Assembly (NCBI GenBank): GCA_019419865.1
Contig: JAHZIG010000006.1
Location: 62,001 to 126,000 of the forward strand
Origin: Clostridiales bacterium
Lineage (GTDB): Bacteria > Bacillota > Clostridia > Monoglobales > Monoglobaceae
Direction: 5' to 3'
Length of the DNA: 64,000 nucleotides
The notes under the pieces are model-generated. The model had not been told where the DNA came from. It searched no databases and saw only the letters and a program-made list of their open reading frames with translations. Positions 25,472 to 34,388 of this stretch are shown here, piece by piece (within the stretch, counting starts at the first letter, position 1; every line of letters starts with the position of its first letter). A program made the translations under genes and the position numbers.

Positions 25472-27967
25472 TTATCTTAAGCGCCAGATCTCTCTGTTGT
25501 AGTCCTCGATCGTTCTGTCGCTGCTGAAGAATCCGGCCTTGGCGGTGTTTATTACCGCCTTGCGAGTCCAGGTATCCTGATCGCTCGCGTAGAGATCGGA
25601 TACGTTAAGGCAGGCGTGCAGATACGATTCGAAGTCGGGCAGCAGCAGATACGGATCCGCGAAACCGTGATTGCCCTGTACGAGAGAGCTGTATATATCG
25701 TAGAACAAGTTGGCGTTATTATCCGAGAACGTTCCGTCTACAAGCGTGTCTACGATTTTCTTGATTCCGCTGTTGGTAGCGTAGAGCTCCGGACTCGGCG
25801 AGCGGTTCGTCGAGTAGATGTTCAGCACCTCGTTGGAGTTCATGCCGAAGATGAAGATGTTTTCGTCTCCGACCTGCTCGCGTATCTCGACGTTTGCGCC
25901 GTCCATCGTGCCTATTGTCAGCGCGCCGTTGAGCATCAGTTTCATATTGCCCGTGCCCGACGCCTCCTTGCTGGCGGTTGAGATCTGTTCGCTCAGGTTG
26001 GCCGCCGCGACTATCCTCTCGGCGATCGATACGTTGTAGTTCTCGATAAATACGACCTTTAGGATATCCTTTGTTCTCGGGTCGTTGTTTACCACCTTGG
26101 CCACGTTGTTTATATACTTGATGATGAGTTTCGCCATGTGGTAGCCGGGAGCCGCTTTCGCGCCGAAAATAAACGTCTCCGGCATCATGTTCGCGTTTGC
26201 GGGATCCTCTATGATCGATTTATAGCGGTAGACGATGTGGAACGCCTTTAAAAGCTGGCGCTTATACTCGTGCAGACGCTTTATCTGAACGTCGAACAGC
26301 GAGTCGGGGTCTACGTCTATATCGTTCTGTTCTTTTATGAATTTGGCGAGGCTCACTTTGTTGTCGTGTTTGATCTTGGCGAACTTTTCTCTGAACGCCG
26401 CGTCGTCCGCGTACGGGAGCAGATTCTCGAGCTGTCTGTAATCCTTTATCCAGCCGTCTCCGATGGAGTCGCTGATAAGACCCGCAAGCTTCGGGTTCGC
26501 TTTGAGCAGCCATCTTCTGAAGGTCACGCCGTTCGTCATGTTCTTGAACTTATACGGATAGATGCTGTAGTAGTCCTTAAACGTCTCCTTTTTGAGTATT
26601 TCCGTATGGAGCGCCGCGACGCCGTTTATGCTGTGACAAGCGGTCAGACACAGATTCGCCATGCTCACCTGTCCGTCGTCTCTTATGACGGCCATGTACG
26701 AAATTTTGCCGTAGTCTCCGGGGAATCTTTCGTTTAAGAATATCCTCTGACGTCTGTCTATCTCGTGGATTATCTGACCGAGTCTCGGCAGAAGCGAATC
26801 CACCATGCTCATAGGCCATTTTTCGAGCGCTTCGCTGAGGATAGTGTGGTTGGTGTAAGCGAAAGTTCTGTTTATTATGCTCCATGCGTCGTCCCACGAA
26901 AGACCTTCCTCGTCCATCAATATCCTCATAAGCTCAGGGATAGCGATGGTCGGGTGGGTGTCGTTTATGTGTATCTGAACGTATTCGGGGATATCGAATA
27001 TCGACAGCTTTTTCGCTTTATGCTTAGCGATTATCCATTGGATTGTAGCCGATACGAAGAAATACTGCTGCTTAAGTCTTAAAAGCTTTCCTTCATAATG
27101 GTTATCCTCCGGATATAGTACCTTTGAGATAACTTCCGCGAGATCTCTGTTCTCGTTCGCTTTTACATAGTCGCCCTTGTTGAACTCGTTCATATTGATT
27201 ATCTCGGGCGAACGCGCTTTCCACAGTCTCAGCGTGTTTACCGTGTCGGTGTCGTAGCCTGTTATAGGCATATCATAGGGTTCGGCGATTACTGTGTTGT
27301 AATCGACGTGTCTGAATTTCATTCTTCCGTCCTCATAGTACTGCTCTATGCGGCCGTTAAAGTGGACTTCTTTGGTGTCCTCCGGTCTCGCTATGTCCCA
27401 GACGTTACCGCTCTGGAGCCATGGATCCGGCATCTCTATCTGATATCCGTCCACGATCTTCTGCTTAAACAGCCCGTATTCGTATCTTATTCCGCAGCCG
27501 AACGCCGGAAGATCGAGGTTCGTTAAAGAATCGAGGAAACAAGCGGCCAATCTTCCAAGTCCGCCGTTGCCGAGACCCGCGTCGGTTTCGACTTCTTCGA
27601 TATCCTCGAGCGAAAAGCCGAGCTCGTCGAGCGCGTCTTTATAGACCTCGGTCTCGGTGATGTTCATCAGGTTGTTGCCCATAGCTCGACCCATCAAAAA
27701 CTCGAACGAGAGATAATACAATTCCTTCTGAGGCTTGCCGTCCAGCTTATCGCGGTAGTTTACCCATTTTTCCATGATCTCGTCGCGTATCGTCAGCGAC
27801 AATGCACGATATATTTCCATCTTATTGGCGTTTGCGATCTGCTTAGCGAAATAGCGGCGTACCTTGCCCGTGATCTCCGCCTTGATGAATTCCTTCTTCG
27901 CGTCGTATTCGGGCGTGCCCTTTACGAGCTTATGCGTAACCGGTTTAGTCGATTTGTTTTCTGACAT
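25472..27967 (-). CDS. glgP: Glycogen/starch/alpha-glucan phosphorylase
   Basis: 831-aa GT35 enzyme that releases glucose 1-phosphate from alpha-1,4-glucans using pyridoxal phosphate. The PLP-lysine signature EASGTGNMKLMLNGAL lies near residue 660, and GNGGLGRLAACFLDS and the DAWSIINRTFAYTNHT active-site block are present. The start MSENKSTK is chosen because TGGGAGGAAAG precedes it; a longer frame to 28057 adds an unlikely extension. It mobilises stored glucan, here next to an unlinked transport operon. Confidence 0.95.
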   Translation of the reverse strand: MSENKSTKPVTHKLVKGTPEYDAKKEFIKAEITGKVRRYFAKQIANANKMEIYRALSLTIRDEIMEKWVNYRDKLDGKPQKELYYLSFEFLMGRAMGNNLMNITETEVYKDALDELGFSLEDIEEVETDAGLGNGGLGRLAACFLDSLTNLDLPAFGCGIRYEYGLFKQKIVDGYQIEMPDPWLQSGNVWDIARPEDTKEVHFNGRIEQYYEDGRMKFRHVDYNTVIAEPYDMPITGYDTDTVNTLRLWKARSPEIINMNEFNKGDYVKANENRDLAEVISKVLYPEDNHYEGKLLRLKQQYFFVSATIQWIIAKHKAKKLSIFDIPEYVQIHINDTHPTIAIPELMRILMDEEGLSWDDAWSIINRTFAYTNHTILSEALEKWPMSMVDSLLPRLGQIIHEIDRRQRIFLNERFPGDYGKISYMAVIRDDGQVSMANLCLTACHSINGVAALHTEILKKETFKDYYSIYPYKFKNMTNGVTFRRWLLKANPKLAGLISDSIGDGWIKDYRQLENLLPYADDAAFREKFAKIKHDNKVSLAKFIKEQNDIDVDPDSLFDVQIKRLHEYKRQLLKAFHIVYRYKSIIEDPANANMMPETFIFGAKAAPGYHMAKLIIKYINNVAKVVNNDPRTKDILKVVFIENYNVSIAERIVAAANLSEQISTASKEASGTGNMKLMLNGALTIGTMDGANVEIREQVGDENIFIFGMNSNEVLNIYSTNRSPSPELYATNSGIKKIVDTLVDGTFSDNNANLFYDIYSSLVQGNHGFADPYLLLPDFESYLHACLNVSDLYASDQDTWTRKAVINTAKAGFFSSDRTIEDYNREIWRLR

Positions 27968-28762
27968 TTTCTTTCCTCCCAACAATGGTATATGCTTAAA
28001 ATTAAATAGAGGCAGTCTGTGCGACATAATTTCCCTCCAATCAATGATTGTGTACAATATGGCAAAGTTAAACGGCGATATTATTAAGTATATTAGGCCG
28101 CCGGCTTTCCTTACTGTTGTTTTTATTCCACAATATTCTCTATTTTACCGTAAATACGTTTGAATTACAAGGTCTTTTATTTTAAAATAAGGTTAAATAT
28201 GAAGAAAATCATCACAAAAATATTTCCATTTTATGTAAAGCGAGAGATAATAGACGTCTTTTTATTATTTATTTTTCCCTGTTAAAATAAAAAATATACC
28301 TGTTACTCTGAAAATAGTATTTTTATTGTAACTTAATACGCAATAAAAACTCTAAATAATAAAATATAATGTAGTAATTATAAAAAATATACATAGTGCA
28401 CAAATTGGCCGGCGGAAGATAAAGAAAAGAGTGAGAATTAACCAATTAAAATTTAGGCGGATAATTAGCCGGCTATGTTATATGCGTTTCTATGCGGATC
28501 GTAAATATTAGTATCTATATATTCGTTTTAGGGGCGTTTTATGACGCGCAAGCATAATATAGCGGTAAATTTTAGCCGGGATTGCAATGTTGACAAAAAA
28601 GCCCAATTAATATATAATATTATAGTTAAAACGGACGATTTTATTGCGTTTGATAAAACGCGCCGCGCTCGGGCGCCGCGTTTAAGCTCGGGATTTATAT
28701 CGTCGTTTATCGAATAAGTCAAAAAATAAATTAAATAAAAATTAAATTAAAAAGGTGGGGTT
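27968..28762. other. AT-rich intergenic region between glgP and the amino-acid transporter
   Basis: 795 nt without a gene I trust. A 28-codon frame at 28199 (MKKIITKIFPFYVK...) has no ribosome site. Perfect promoter at 28590-28618 facing right. Much of the stretch is very AT-rich, with poly-A/T tracts around 28260-28400 that could bend DNA near the glgP promoter. Confidence 0.5.
28590..28618 (+). promoter_or_regulatory. Promoter of the amino-acid ABC transporter genes
   Basis: Perfect TTGACA (28590-28595), 17-nt spacer, perfect TATAAT (28613-28618). Confidence 0.85.
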
Positions 28763-29611
28763 ATGCTCATGAAACTTAAAAGAATATTTGCCGGGATCAT
28801 GTCGGCGGCTATAGCGCTGTCTTTGTTCGGCTGCGCGTCCACGACCGAGACGGCCGACACGCAGGGCGAAAGCGGTACGAGTCAGCAGGCGGAGGATACT
28901 TCGTGGACGGACGTTCAGGAAGCCGGAAAGATCGTAATAGGCGTGGACGATCAGTTCCCTCCGATGGGATTTAGAGACGACTCGGGCGAGATCGTTGGAT
29001 TTGATATCGATCTGGCGAACGCCGTGTGTGAAAAACTTGGAGTTCAGGCGGAGATCAAGCCTATAGACTGGTCTGCGAAAGAAGCCGAGTTGGCCGCGGG
29101 AAGCATCGATCTGATCTGGAACGGATACACCGTTACCGACGAGAGAAGAGAAAAGGTATTGTTTACCGATCCGTATCTTGCCAACTCGCAGATAATTGTG
29201 ACTAAAGAGGGCTACGGAGTTGAATCCAAGAACGATCTGACCGGCGTAGAGGTCGGAGTTCAGGCTCAGAGCAGCGCGCTCGACGCTATCAACGCGGACG
29301 AACTCGGCGCGGAGATCAGCGCCAACCTTCGCGAGTACGACACGAACGTTACGGCGATGCTGGATCTGGATGCGGGCAACGTTAAGGCCGTCGTAATGGA
29401 CGAGGTCGTAGCTAACTACTACATCTCGCAGCACCCGGGTTCGTACGTTATCCTTGACGAGAACTTCGGAAGCGAGGAGTACGCGGTGGGTATCAGACTC
29501 GGAAGCGAGGCTCTTAAGGATCGGATATCCACGGCCATAAACGAGCTTAAAGCCGACGGAACCGCGGCCGAGATCTCGACCAAATGGTTCGGAGAAGATA
29601 AACTTCTGTAA
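28763..29611 (+). CDS. Amino-acid ABC transporter substrate-binding lipoprotein
   Basis: 282-aa family 3 periplasmic-binding-type protein held on the outer membrane leaflet by a lipid at Cys24 (lipobox LFGC). A Thr/Gln/Glu-rich linker precedes the binding fold (GKIVIGVDDQFPPMGFRD, GFDIDLANAVCEKLG, WNGYTVTDERREKVLFTDPY). These are hallmark motifs of polar amino-acid binders such as those for glutamine, cystine or arginine; the substrate cannot be fixed. ATG 28763 and ATG 28769 share the AGGTGGGG site. A permease gene follows after 135 nt. Confidence 0.93.
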   Translation: MLMKLKRIFAGIMSAAIALSLFGCASTTETADTQGESGTSQQAEDTSWTDVQEAGKIVIGVDDQFPPMGFRDDSGEIVGFDIDLANAVCEKLGVQAEIKPIDWSAKEAELAAGSIDLIWNGYTVTDERREKVLFTDPYLANSQIIVTKEGYGVESKNDLTGVEVGVQAQSSALDAINADELGAEISANLREYDTNVTAMLDLDAGNVKAVVMDEVVANYYISQHPGSYVILDENFGSEEYAVGIRLGSEALKDRISTAINELKADGTAAEISTKWFGEDKLL

Positions 29612-29746
29612 TAGGCTTAAAGCTAATACGCTCGATCTCCCCGCAGCCGGACTTTAGCGGCGCGGCGGAAAAATATTAGATTAAAATAATTTTCGGGGCT
29701 GCGGCGGATAGATCCCGCCGCGGTTTCGCGCGTCGGAGTGATATAA

Positions 29747-30403
29747 ATGGATTTTCAGCATTTATGGTCTAATATTGTCGAAATATCCCGCGGGTTTGAC
29801 GTTACGCTTACCATATTTATATGGACGCTGGTATTCTCGATCCCGCTGGGGCTGTTGCTTGCGATCTTATCCCAGTCGAAAAGCGCGGTTGTGAGAAAAT
29901 GCGTCGGAGTATATACTTGGGTTCTGCGCGGCACGCCGCTGATGCTTCAAGTGTTTTTTATCTACTTTGGGATACCTATCATGACGGGCTACCAGGTAAG
30001 ATTCGATAACTATACGGCGGGTCTGATAGGGTTTATTCTCAATTATACCGCCTACTTCGCGGAGATCTTCAGAGGCGGGATCCAGAGCATAGAACGAGGT
30101 CAATACGAGGCCTCGAGCGCGCTCGGTTTCGGGTACATAAACACGATGTTCAGGATAGTGCTGCCGCAGGCGATAAGGAATTCGCTTCCGGCGGTGGGCA
30201 ACGAGACGATAACTCTTGTCAAGGATACGGCGCTCCTTGCGATAATATCGCTGAAGGACATTTTGCAGTACGCGAAAGGTATCGTGTCGAGAGAGGTCAG
30301 CCTGACCCCGTTCCTGATAGTCGCCGTGTTCTATCTGGCGATGACGTTTATCCTGACTCAGGTAATGAAGTATATGGAGAAGAGGTTTACCATAAAGAAC
30401 TGA
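29747..30403 (+). CDS. Amino-acid ABC transporter permease (HisM/GlnP family)
   Basis: 218-aa inner-membrane permease with about five transmembrane helices and the EAA loop YEASSALGFGYINTMFRIVLPQA, which docks the ATPase. RGTPLMLQVFFIYFGIP is the usual N-terminal family motif. It pairs with the upstream binding protein. No ATP-binding gene follows, which is unusual for this family, so the pair must use an ATPase encoded elsewhere. Confidence 0.93.
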   Translation: MDFQHLWSNIVEISRGFDVTLTIFIWTLVFSIPLGLLLAILSQSKSAVVRKCVGVYTWVLRGTPLMLQVFFIYFGIPIMTGYQVRFDNYTAGLIGFILNYTAYFAEIFRGGIQSIERGQYEASSALGFGYINTMFRIVLPQAIRNSLPAVGNETITLVKDTALLAIISLKDILQYAKGIVSREVSLTPFLIVAVFYLAMTFILTQVMKYMEKRFTIKN

Positions 30404-30762
30404 TATCAGTATCCGGCCGGATACCGGAGCGTCCTTATGTCATAAGCGCATAAAACAGGATTGCACGCGCGCGGCGAAAGCGGAGGCGGGGCGCTTAAAA
30501 TATTAGGACTGAGAGCCAATTTGAAACTAATCCGGTATAATATTAATAAAATTTAGGTAAAATGTTAATAAATATGATAAAAATACTTGAATAATTAACA
30601 AGTTTGAGGTAAAATATTACTGTTAAAATAATGGACTCGGTTTTGGATTTGTATAACGGGTCGTTTCGGCCGCGCTTGTTTGGGCGTTCGGCTGCGCGAT
30701 CCGCCAAAGCGGGACTTAAAAAATAATAATACTTTATAATACTTTTAGGAGGTACTTTTATT
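30404..30762 (+). other. Intergenic region upstream of gap
   Basis: 359 nt; no ATP-binding gene or remnant visible in any frame. The middle (30530-30640) is very AT-rich. I could not fix a single convincing promoter for gap. A good ribosome site (TAGGAGGTAC) precedes its start. Confidence 0.45.
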
Positions 30763-31800
30763 ATGTCAGTAAAAGTTGCTATTAACGGTTTTGGTCGTAT
30801 TGGACGTCTTGCGTTCAGACAGATGTTTGAGGCCGAGGGTTACGAGGTCGTTGCGATAAACGATTTGACGGCTCCTTCGATGCTTGCTGATCTTCTTAAG
30901 TACGATACCGCTCAGGGCGGATTCTGCGGAGTTATCGGCGAGAACCTTCACACGGTAGAGGCTGACGACGAGGCCGGCACGATCACTGTCGACGGACAAA
31001 CCCTTAAGATCTATAAAGAGGCCGACGCTTCTAAGCTCCCCTGGGGCGAGATCGGCGTAGACGTTGTTTTGGAGTGCACGGGCTTCTATACGTCTAAGGC
31101 TAAATCGCAGGCTCATATAGACGCGGGCGCAAAGAAAGTCGTTATTTCGGCTCCTGCAGGAAACGACCTGCCGACTATCGTTTACTCGGTCAACGAGGGT
31201 ACTCTGACTAAGGACGACACGATCATTTCGGCTGCGTCCTGTACCACAAACTGCTTGGCTCCTATGGCTAAAGCTCTTAACGATTACGCTCCGATCCAGT
31301 CCGGTATCATGTCTACGATCCACGCTTACACAGGCGATCAGATGATCCTCGACGGTCCGCACAGAAAGGGAGATAAGAGAAGAGCGAGAGCCGGCGCGGC
31401 TAACATCGTTCCTAACTCGACCGGCGCGGCTAAGGCTATCGGTCTCGTTATCCCCGAGCTCAACGGCAAGCTCATCGGTTCGGCGCAGCGCGTTCCTGTT
31501 CCGACAGGTTCTACGACCATCCTTACGGCTGTCGTAAAAGGCGACAACGTAACGGTTGACGGAATCAACGCGGCTATGAAGGCGGCGGCTTCCGAGTCGT
31601 TCGGCTACAACACGGACCCGATCGTATCTTCCGACGTTATCGGTATGAGATACGGCTCGTTGTTCGACGCAACTCAGACGATGGTTTCCGAGATCGGCGA
31701 CGGTCTGTACGAGGTTCAGGTCGTTTCTTGGTACGACAACGAGAACTCTTACACCAGCCAGATGGTAAGAACCATCAAATATTTCGCTGAACTCGGCTAA
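30763..31800 (+). CDS. gap: Type I glyceraldehyde-3-phosphate dehydrogenase
   Basis: 345-aa NAD-dependent glycolytic enzyme. The Rossmann motif [16 protein letters not shown] is at the N-terminus. The catalytic Cys is in [17 protein letters not shown] near residue 160, with the catalytic His in HAYTGDQ. Substrate-loop residues lie in [20 protein letters not shown], and [15 protein letters not shown] is near the end. Codon use is markedly biased to a few synonymous codons, as expected for a highly expressed gene. It is followed by a terminator and then, convergently, by the serine recombinase of the mobile element. Confidence 0.97.
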   Translation: MSVKVAINGFGRIGRLAFRQMFEAEGYEVVAINDLTAPSMLADLLKYDTAQGGFCGVIGENLHTVEADDEAGTITVDGQTLKIYKEADASKLPWGEIGVDVVLECTGFYTSKAKSQAHIDAGAKKVVISAPAGNDLPTIVYSVNEGTLTKDDTIISAASCTTNCLAPMAKALNDYAPIQSGIMSTIHAYTGDQMILDGPHRKGDKRRARAGAANIVPNSTGAAKAIGLVIPELNGKLIGSAQRVPVPTGSTTILTAVVKGDNVTVDGINAAMKAAASESFGYNTDPIVSSDVIGMRYGSLFDATQTMVSEIGDGLYEVQVVSWYDNENSYTSQMVRTIKYFAELG

Positions 31801-31808
31801 TATTTAAT

Positions 31809-33623
31809 TTAAGTGAATTTTATCATGAGGAGGATCGAGAGATCCTCCTTTTTTATTTTATATAGCTGGATATAATGAATTATTAAACGCCCCCTCTGCT
31901 GCGGCTCTTTTGAACCATCATACAGAGGGGGCAATATATCGCTTGGCAAGTCCATTTCTGCATCCTCATCTTCTTTACTTCCGAAGAAACAGACACGCAC
32001 GTTCTTACCATCCCATATAATTCTCTTGATAAACGTCCGTAAGGCTCTGCGCTTCTGTTCTACACTCATTCTGTCAAAGGATTCTGCAAATGATAACATC
32101 ATATCTTTTACAAAATCAAACTCTGTATCAGATAACAATGCTTTTTTATTCAGAGCGTCTAATTCCTCGATTTTTATCTTGATATTTTCATTATCCTGAT
32201 GTAATTCTTTGATTTTATCATTCACATAACCAGAGGTAATCTCATCTGTTTCCGATAACTTATCCAACAAGGTATTGATTTTCTTGCCATTCATCGCAAG
32301 CCGATCTTGTAATGTTTTAATTTGCTGTGTGTAATCATCACTATTTTTATTGACAAGTTTTTTAGTATCACCCAACATCTTTAAAAACTCGCTATTTTCG
32401 TCAGACAGTTTCTTAATTTCTTCACAAATCATTCTGTCTAACTCATTCCCATTAGGATTTTTTATATCACAGTCATATCTGTGGCTCTTTTCCTTTGTTT
32501 CACAGAGATACCCAAAACGTATATCGCCGTTTTCCAATATTCTGTTATAATTTTTAGGACGCATATATCCGCCGCAATTACCACATATAAGTAAACCAGA
32601 GAGCAATGCACTATTTTCTTTAGGTTTGCGATGATACTTAGACCTGTTCAATTCCAGTATATTTTGCACCTTTATCCAGTCTTTACCACACACTAACCCC
32701 TCATGTTGTCCAACTGCTATAATCCAGTCACTAATATCTCTTGTTTCATTTGTTCCCTTAGCATTCTGTGTTGTTTTACTATAAGCAATAATGCCATGTA
32801 ATCCATCAAATTCTGATTTCTCCATATATACACTGGCACCCTTATTCTCAAAGTAATTCCAAGCATCCTCATCTGCAATCATATATACAGGATTCGTAAG
32901 AATTGCTTTAATTGCATTAAACCAAAAACGGTTGCCATTTCTGGAACGCATTTGATTATCCTCTAAGTACTGCTCAAGTTTTGTTAGATTACCCCATTCT
33001 ATAAATTTTCTGAACATAAGTTTGACTACTTTTGCTTCTTCATCTACAACACTTAACGAATATGCTTTTCGCTCTCTGCCGTTTGCTGAAACACTCCCTG
33101 TTATAGGAATACTTTTATAGCCATGTGGTGTGCAACCACCTAACCATCTTCCCATTCGTGCAAGTGCATATTTATTATCTCTGATACGTTCTGCAATCGT
33201 TTCCCGTTCCATCTGTGCAAACACTGCCGCCATCTGCAACATAGCTCTACCCATTGGAGTATTGGAATCATAATTTTCTGAATAGGAAACGAACATCACA
33301 TTGAGAGAATCCAATTCCTCATAGATATTTGCAAAATCCGCTACACTTCTGCTAATACGATCTAATCTATAACATACAACCGCACGAATTTGTTTTGCTC
33401 GTACTGCTTTCATCATTTTTTGAAATTCTGGACGGTTTGTGTTCTTTCCAGAAAAACCCTCATCCTCGAAAACTACAATATCATCATCTGTAATATTGCT
33501 ATATTTCTGGAACAGGTATTGACGGCATAACTCTATCTGGTTTGCTATACTCTCGCCTTTACCAGTAAACATTGATTTTCGGGAATAGATAGCAAATTTC
33601 CTAGTATCTTTTGAATCTTTCAT
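31809..33623 (-). CDS. Large serine recombinase (site-specific integrase)
   Basis: 604-aa integrase of the resolvase/invertase superfamily that inserts and excises the element without host factors. Catalytic Ser14 is in FAIYSRKS. The resolvase core continues with FEDEGFSGKNTNRPEFQKMM, YRLDRISRSVADF and MAAVFAQMERETIAERI. The recombinase domain follows with GRWLGGCTPHGY. A zinc ribbon (LICGNCGGYMRP with YLCETKEKSHRYDC) lies near 350-385. A long coiled coil (about 420-510) is typical for control of excision. The last 20 or so codons lie in what looks like host DNA, including the gap terminator, so the C-terminus was probably set by the integration. Confidence 0.92.
   Translation of the reverse strand: MKDSKDTRKFAIYSRKSMFTGKGESIANQIELCRQYLFQKYSNITDDDIVVFEDEGFSGKNTNRPEFQKMMKAVRAKQIRAVVCYRLDRISRSVADFANIYEELDSLNVMFVSYSENYDSNTPMGRAMLQMAAVFAQMERETIAERIRDNKYALARMGRWLGGCTPHGYKSIPITGSVSANGRERKAYSLSVVDEEAKVVKLMFRKFIEWGNLTKLEQYLEDNQMRSRNGNRFWFNAIKAILTNPVYMIADEDAWNYFENKGASVYMEKSEFDGLHGIIAYSKTTQNAKGTNETRDISDWIIAVGQHEGLVCGKDWIKVQNILELNRSKYHRKPKENSALLSGLLICGNCGGYMRPKNYNRILENGDIRFGYLCETKEKSHRYDCDIKNPNGNELDRMICEEIKKLSDENSEFLKMLGDTKKLVNKNSDDYTQQIKTLQDRLAMNGKKINTLLDKLSETDEITSGYVNDKIKELHQDNENIKIKIEELDALNKKALLSDTEFDFVKDMMLSFAESFDRMSVEQKRRALRTFIKRIIWDGKNVRVCFFGSKEDEDAEMDLPSDILPPLYDGSKEPQQRGRLIIHYIQLYKIKKEDLSILLMIKFT
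31828..31856 (+). terminator. Terminator of gap
   Basis: AGGAGGATC (31828-31836), loop GAGA, GATCCTCCT (31841-31849), then TTTTTT. The opposite-strand recombinase frame runs right through it. Confidence 0.92.
31889..31932. repeat. Perfect 10-bp inverted repeat in the recombinase 3' end
   Basis: GCCCCCTCTG (31889-31898) and CAGAGGGGGC (31923-31932), 24-nt loop, inside the last codons of the recombinase and close to the probable left end of the element. It may be a terminator relic or part of an attachment-site arm. Confidence 0.55.
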
Positions 33624-33696
33624 AAGTATATCCCCTTACTTGCTATTACCAAATATTCAACTATACAATCAATTTGAATATAACGGCTCTATTCTT

Positions 33697-33725
33697 ATTA
33701 TAGCAAATAATCTGAGAAAAAGCAA
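33697..33725 (-). promoter_or_regulatory. Promoter of the recombinase gene
   Basis: Minus strand: TTGCTT (33725-33720), 17-nt spacer, TATAAT (33702-33697), about 75 nt upstream of the start codon. Confidence 0.65.
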
Positions 33726-33743
33726 AAACTTTTTTACGAATTC

Positions 33744-33790
33744 GCACAAAAAGACCGTTTATGAGGTTTGAATTCGCTCATAAACGGTCT
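33744..33790 (-). terminator. Terminator between the small element genes and the recombinase
   Basis: Perfect 14-bp stem AGACCGTTTATGAG (33752-33765)/CTCATAAACGGTCT (33777-33790), followed on the minus strand by TTTTT. The loop contains GAATTCG, which also occurs just left of the stem. Confidence 0.85.
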
Positions 33791-33805
33791 AAAAGTAAGT
33801 GGATT

Positions 33806-34006
33806 TTACAATACCTGTTTTCTGATTTTTGCAATCTTTCTACGACATGATTCTAATTCTACTGCAATAGAGCCATCTTCTGAATCGGGCTGAAAAAACT
33901 GTCTGAGCATTGCCAGTCCATCAGCAACCATAGCAAGATTAGCCGCTATGACTTCATCAGCAGACAGAGCTTTATTAGTTTGTGGTTTTTCAATTACTTG
34001 TATCAT
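33806..34006 (-). CDS. Hypothetical small element protein
   Basis: I do not recognise the family. From ATG 34006 the product is 66 aa (MIQVIEKPQTNKALSADEV...), mostly predicted helix, with a basic C-terminus (RRKIAKIRKQ). A TTG start at 34015 would add three residues. The start lies just after the stop of the next gene upstream (TGAAATG), so translation is coupled. Its N-terminus (MIQVIEKP) resembles that of its neighbour (MISIVEKP), suggesting a tandem duplication or a shared binding segment. Confidence 0.65.
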   Translation of the reverse strand: MIQVIEKPQTNKALSADEVIAANLAMVADGLAMLRQFFQPDSEDGSIAVELESCRRKIAKIRKQVL

Positions 34007-34007
34007 T

Positions 34008-34247
34008 TCATTCAACAGCCTTTCTCACTTTTGGATTTGTAGATATAATGAGATTGATTTTCTCTATACAATCATTTAATACATCTGTCATTATACTTTC
34101 ACTATGGAGTTCAATAACAAGATTTTTTGCTTCTATCAGACAGTCCAACGCTATTTGAAGATTTACTAATATAATGTCTGTCATATCATTTACATTAGCT
34201 GATACTTTTACCTCGACATTTTCAGGCTTTTCAACAATAGATATCAT
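34008..34247 (-). CDS. Hypothetical small element protein
   Basis: 79-aa acidic helical protein starting MISIVEKPENVEVKV, with a good AAGGAG site. No family recognised. It forms a two-gene unit with the gene at 33806, ahead of the recombinase, a place where integrative elements often keep excision or copy-control helpers; that is only position-based. Confidence 0.65.
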   Translation of the reverse strand: MISIVEKPENVEVKVSANVNDMTDIILVNLQIALDCLIEAKNLVIELHSESIMTDVLNDCIEKINLIISTNPKVRKAVE

Positions 34248-34388
34248 TTTAACATCTCCTTCCGTTCATCACTTCATTTATTCAGGCAGAGAATGTGTAC
34301 ATTTTTATTGAGATAATAAATAAGTGCCCTGCAATTTGGCAAGGCACCTATTATCATGTTATTACGACAGTTTACAGTCTACTTACGA

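Noticed and set aside
28199..28285. 28-codon frame MKKIITKIFPFYVK... in the glgP upstream region
   Set aside because: No ribosome site, no promoter directly ahead and typical chance frame in AT-rich sequence.
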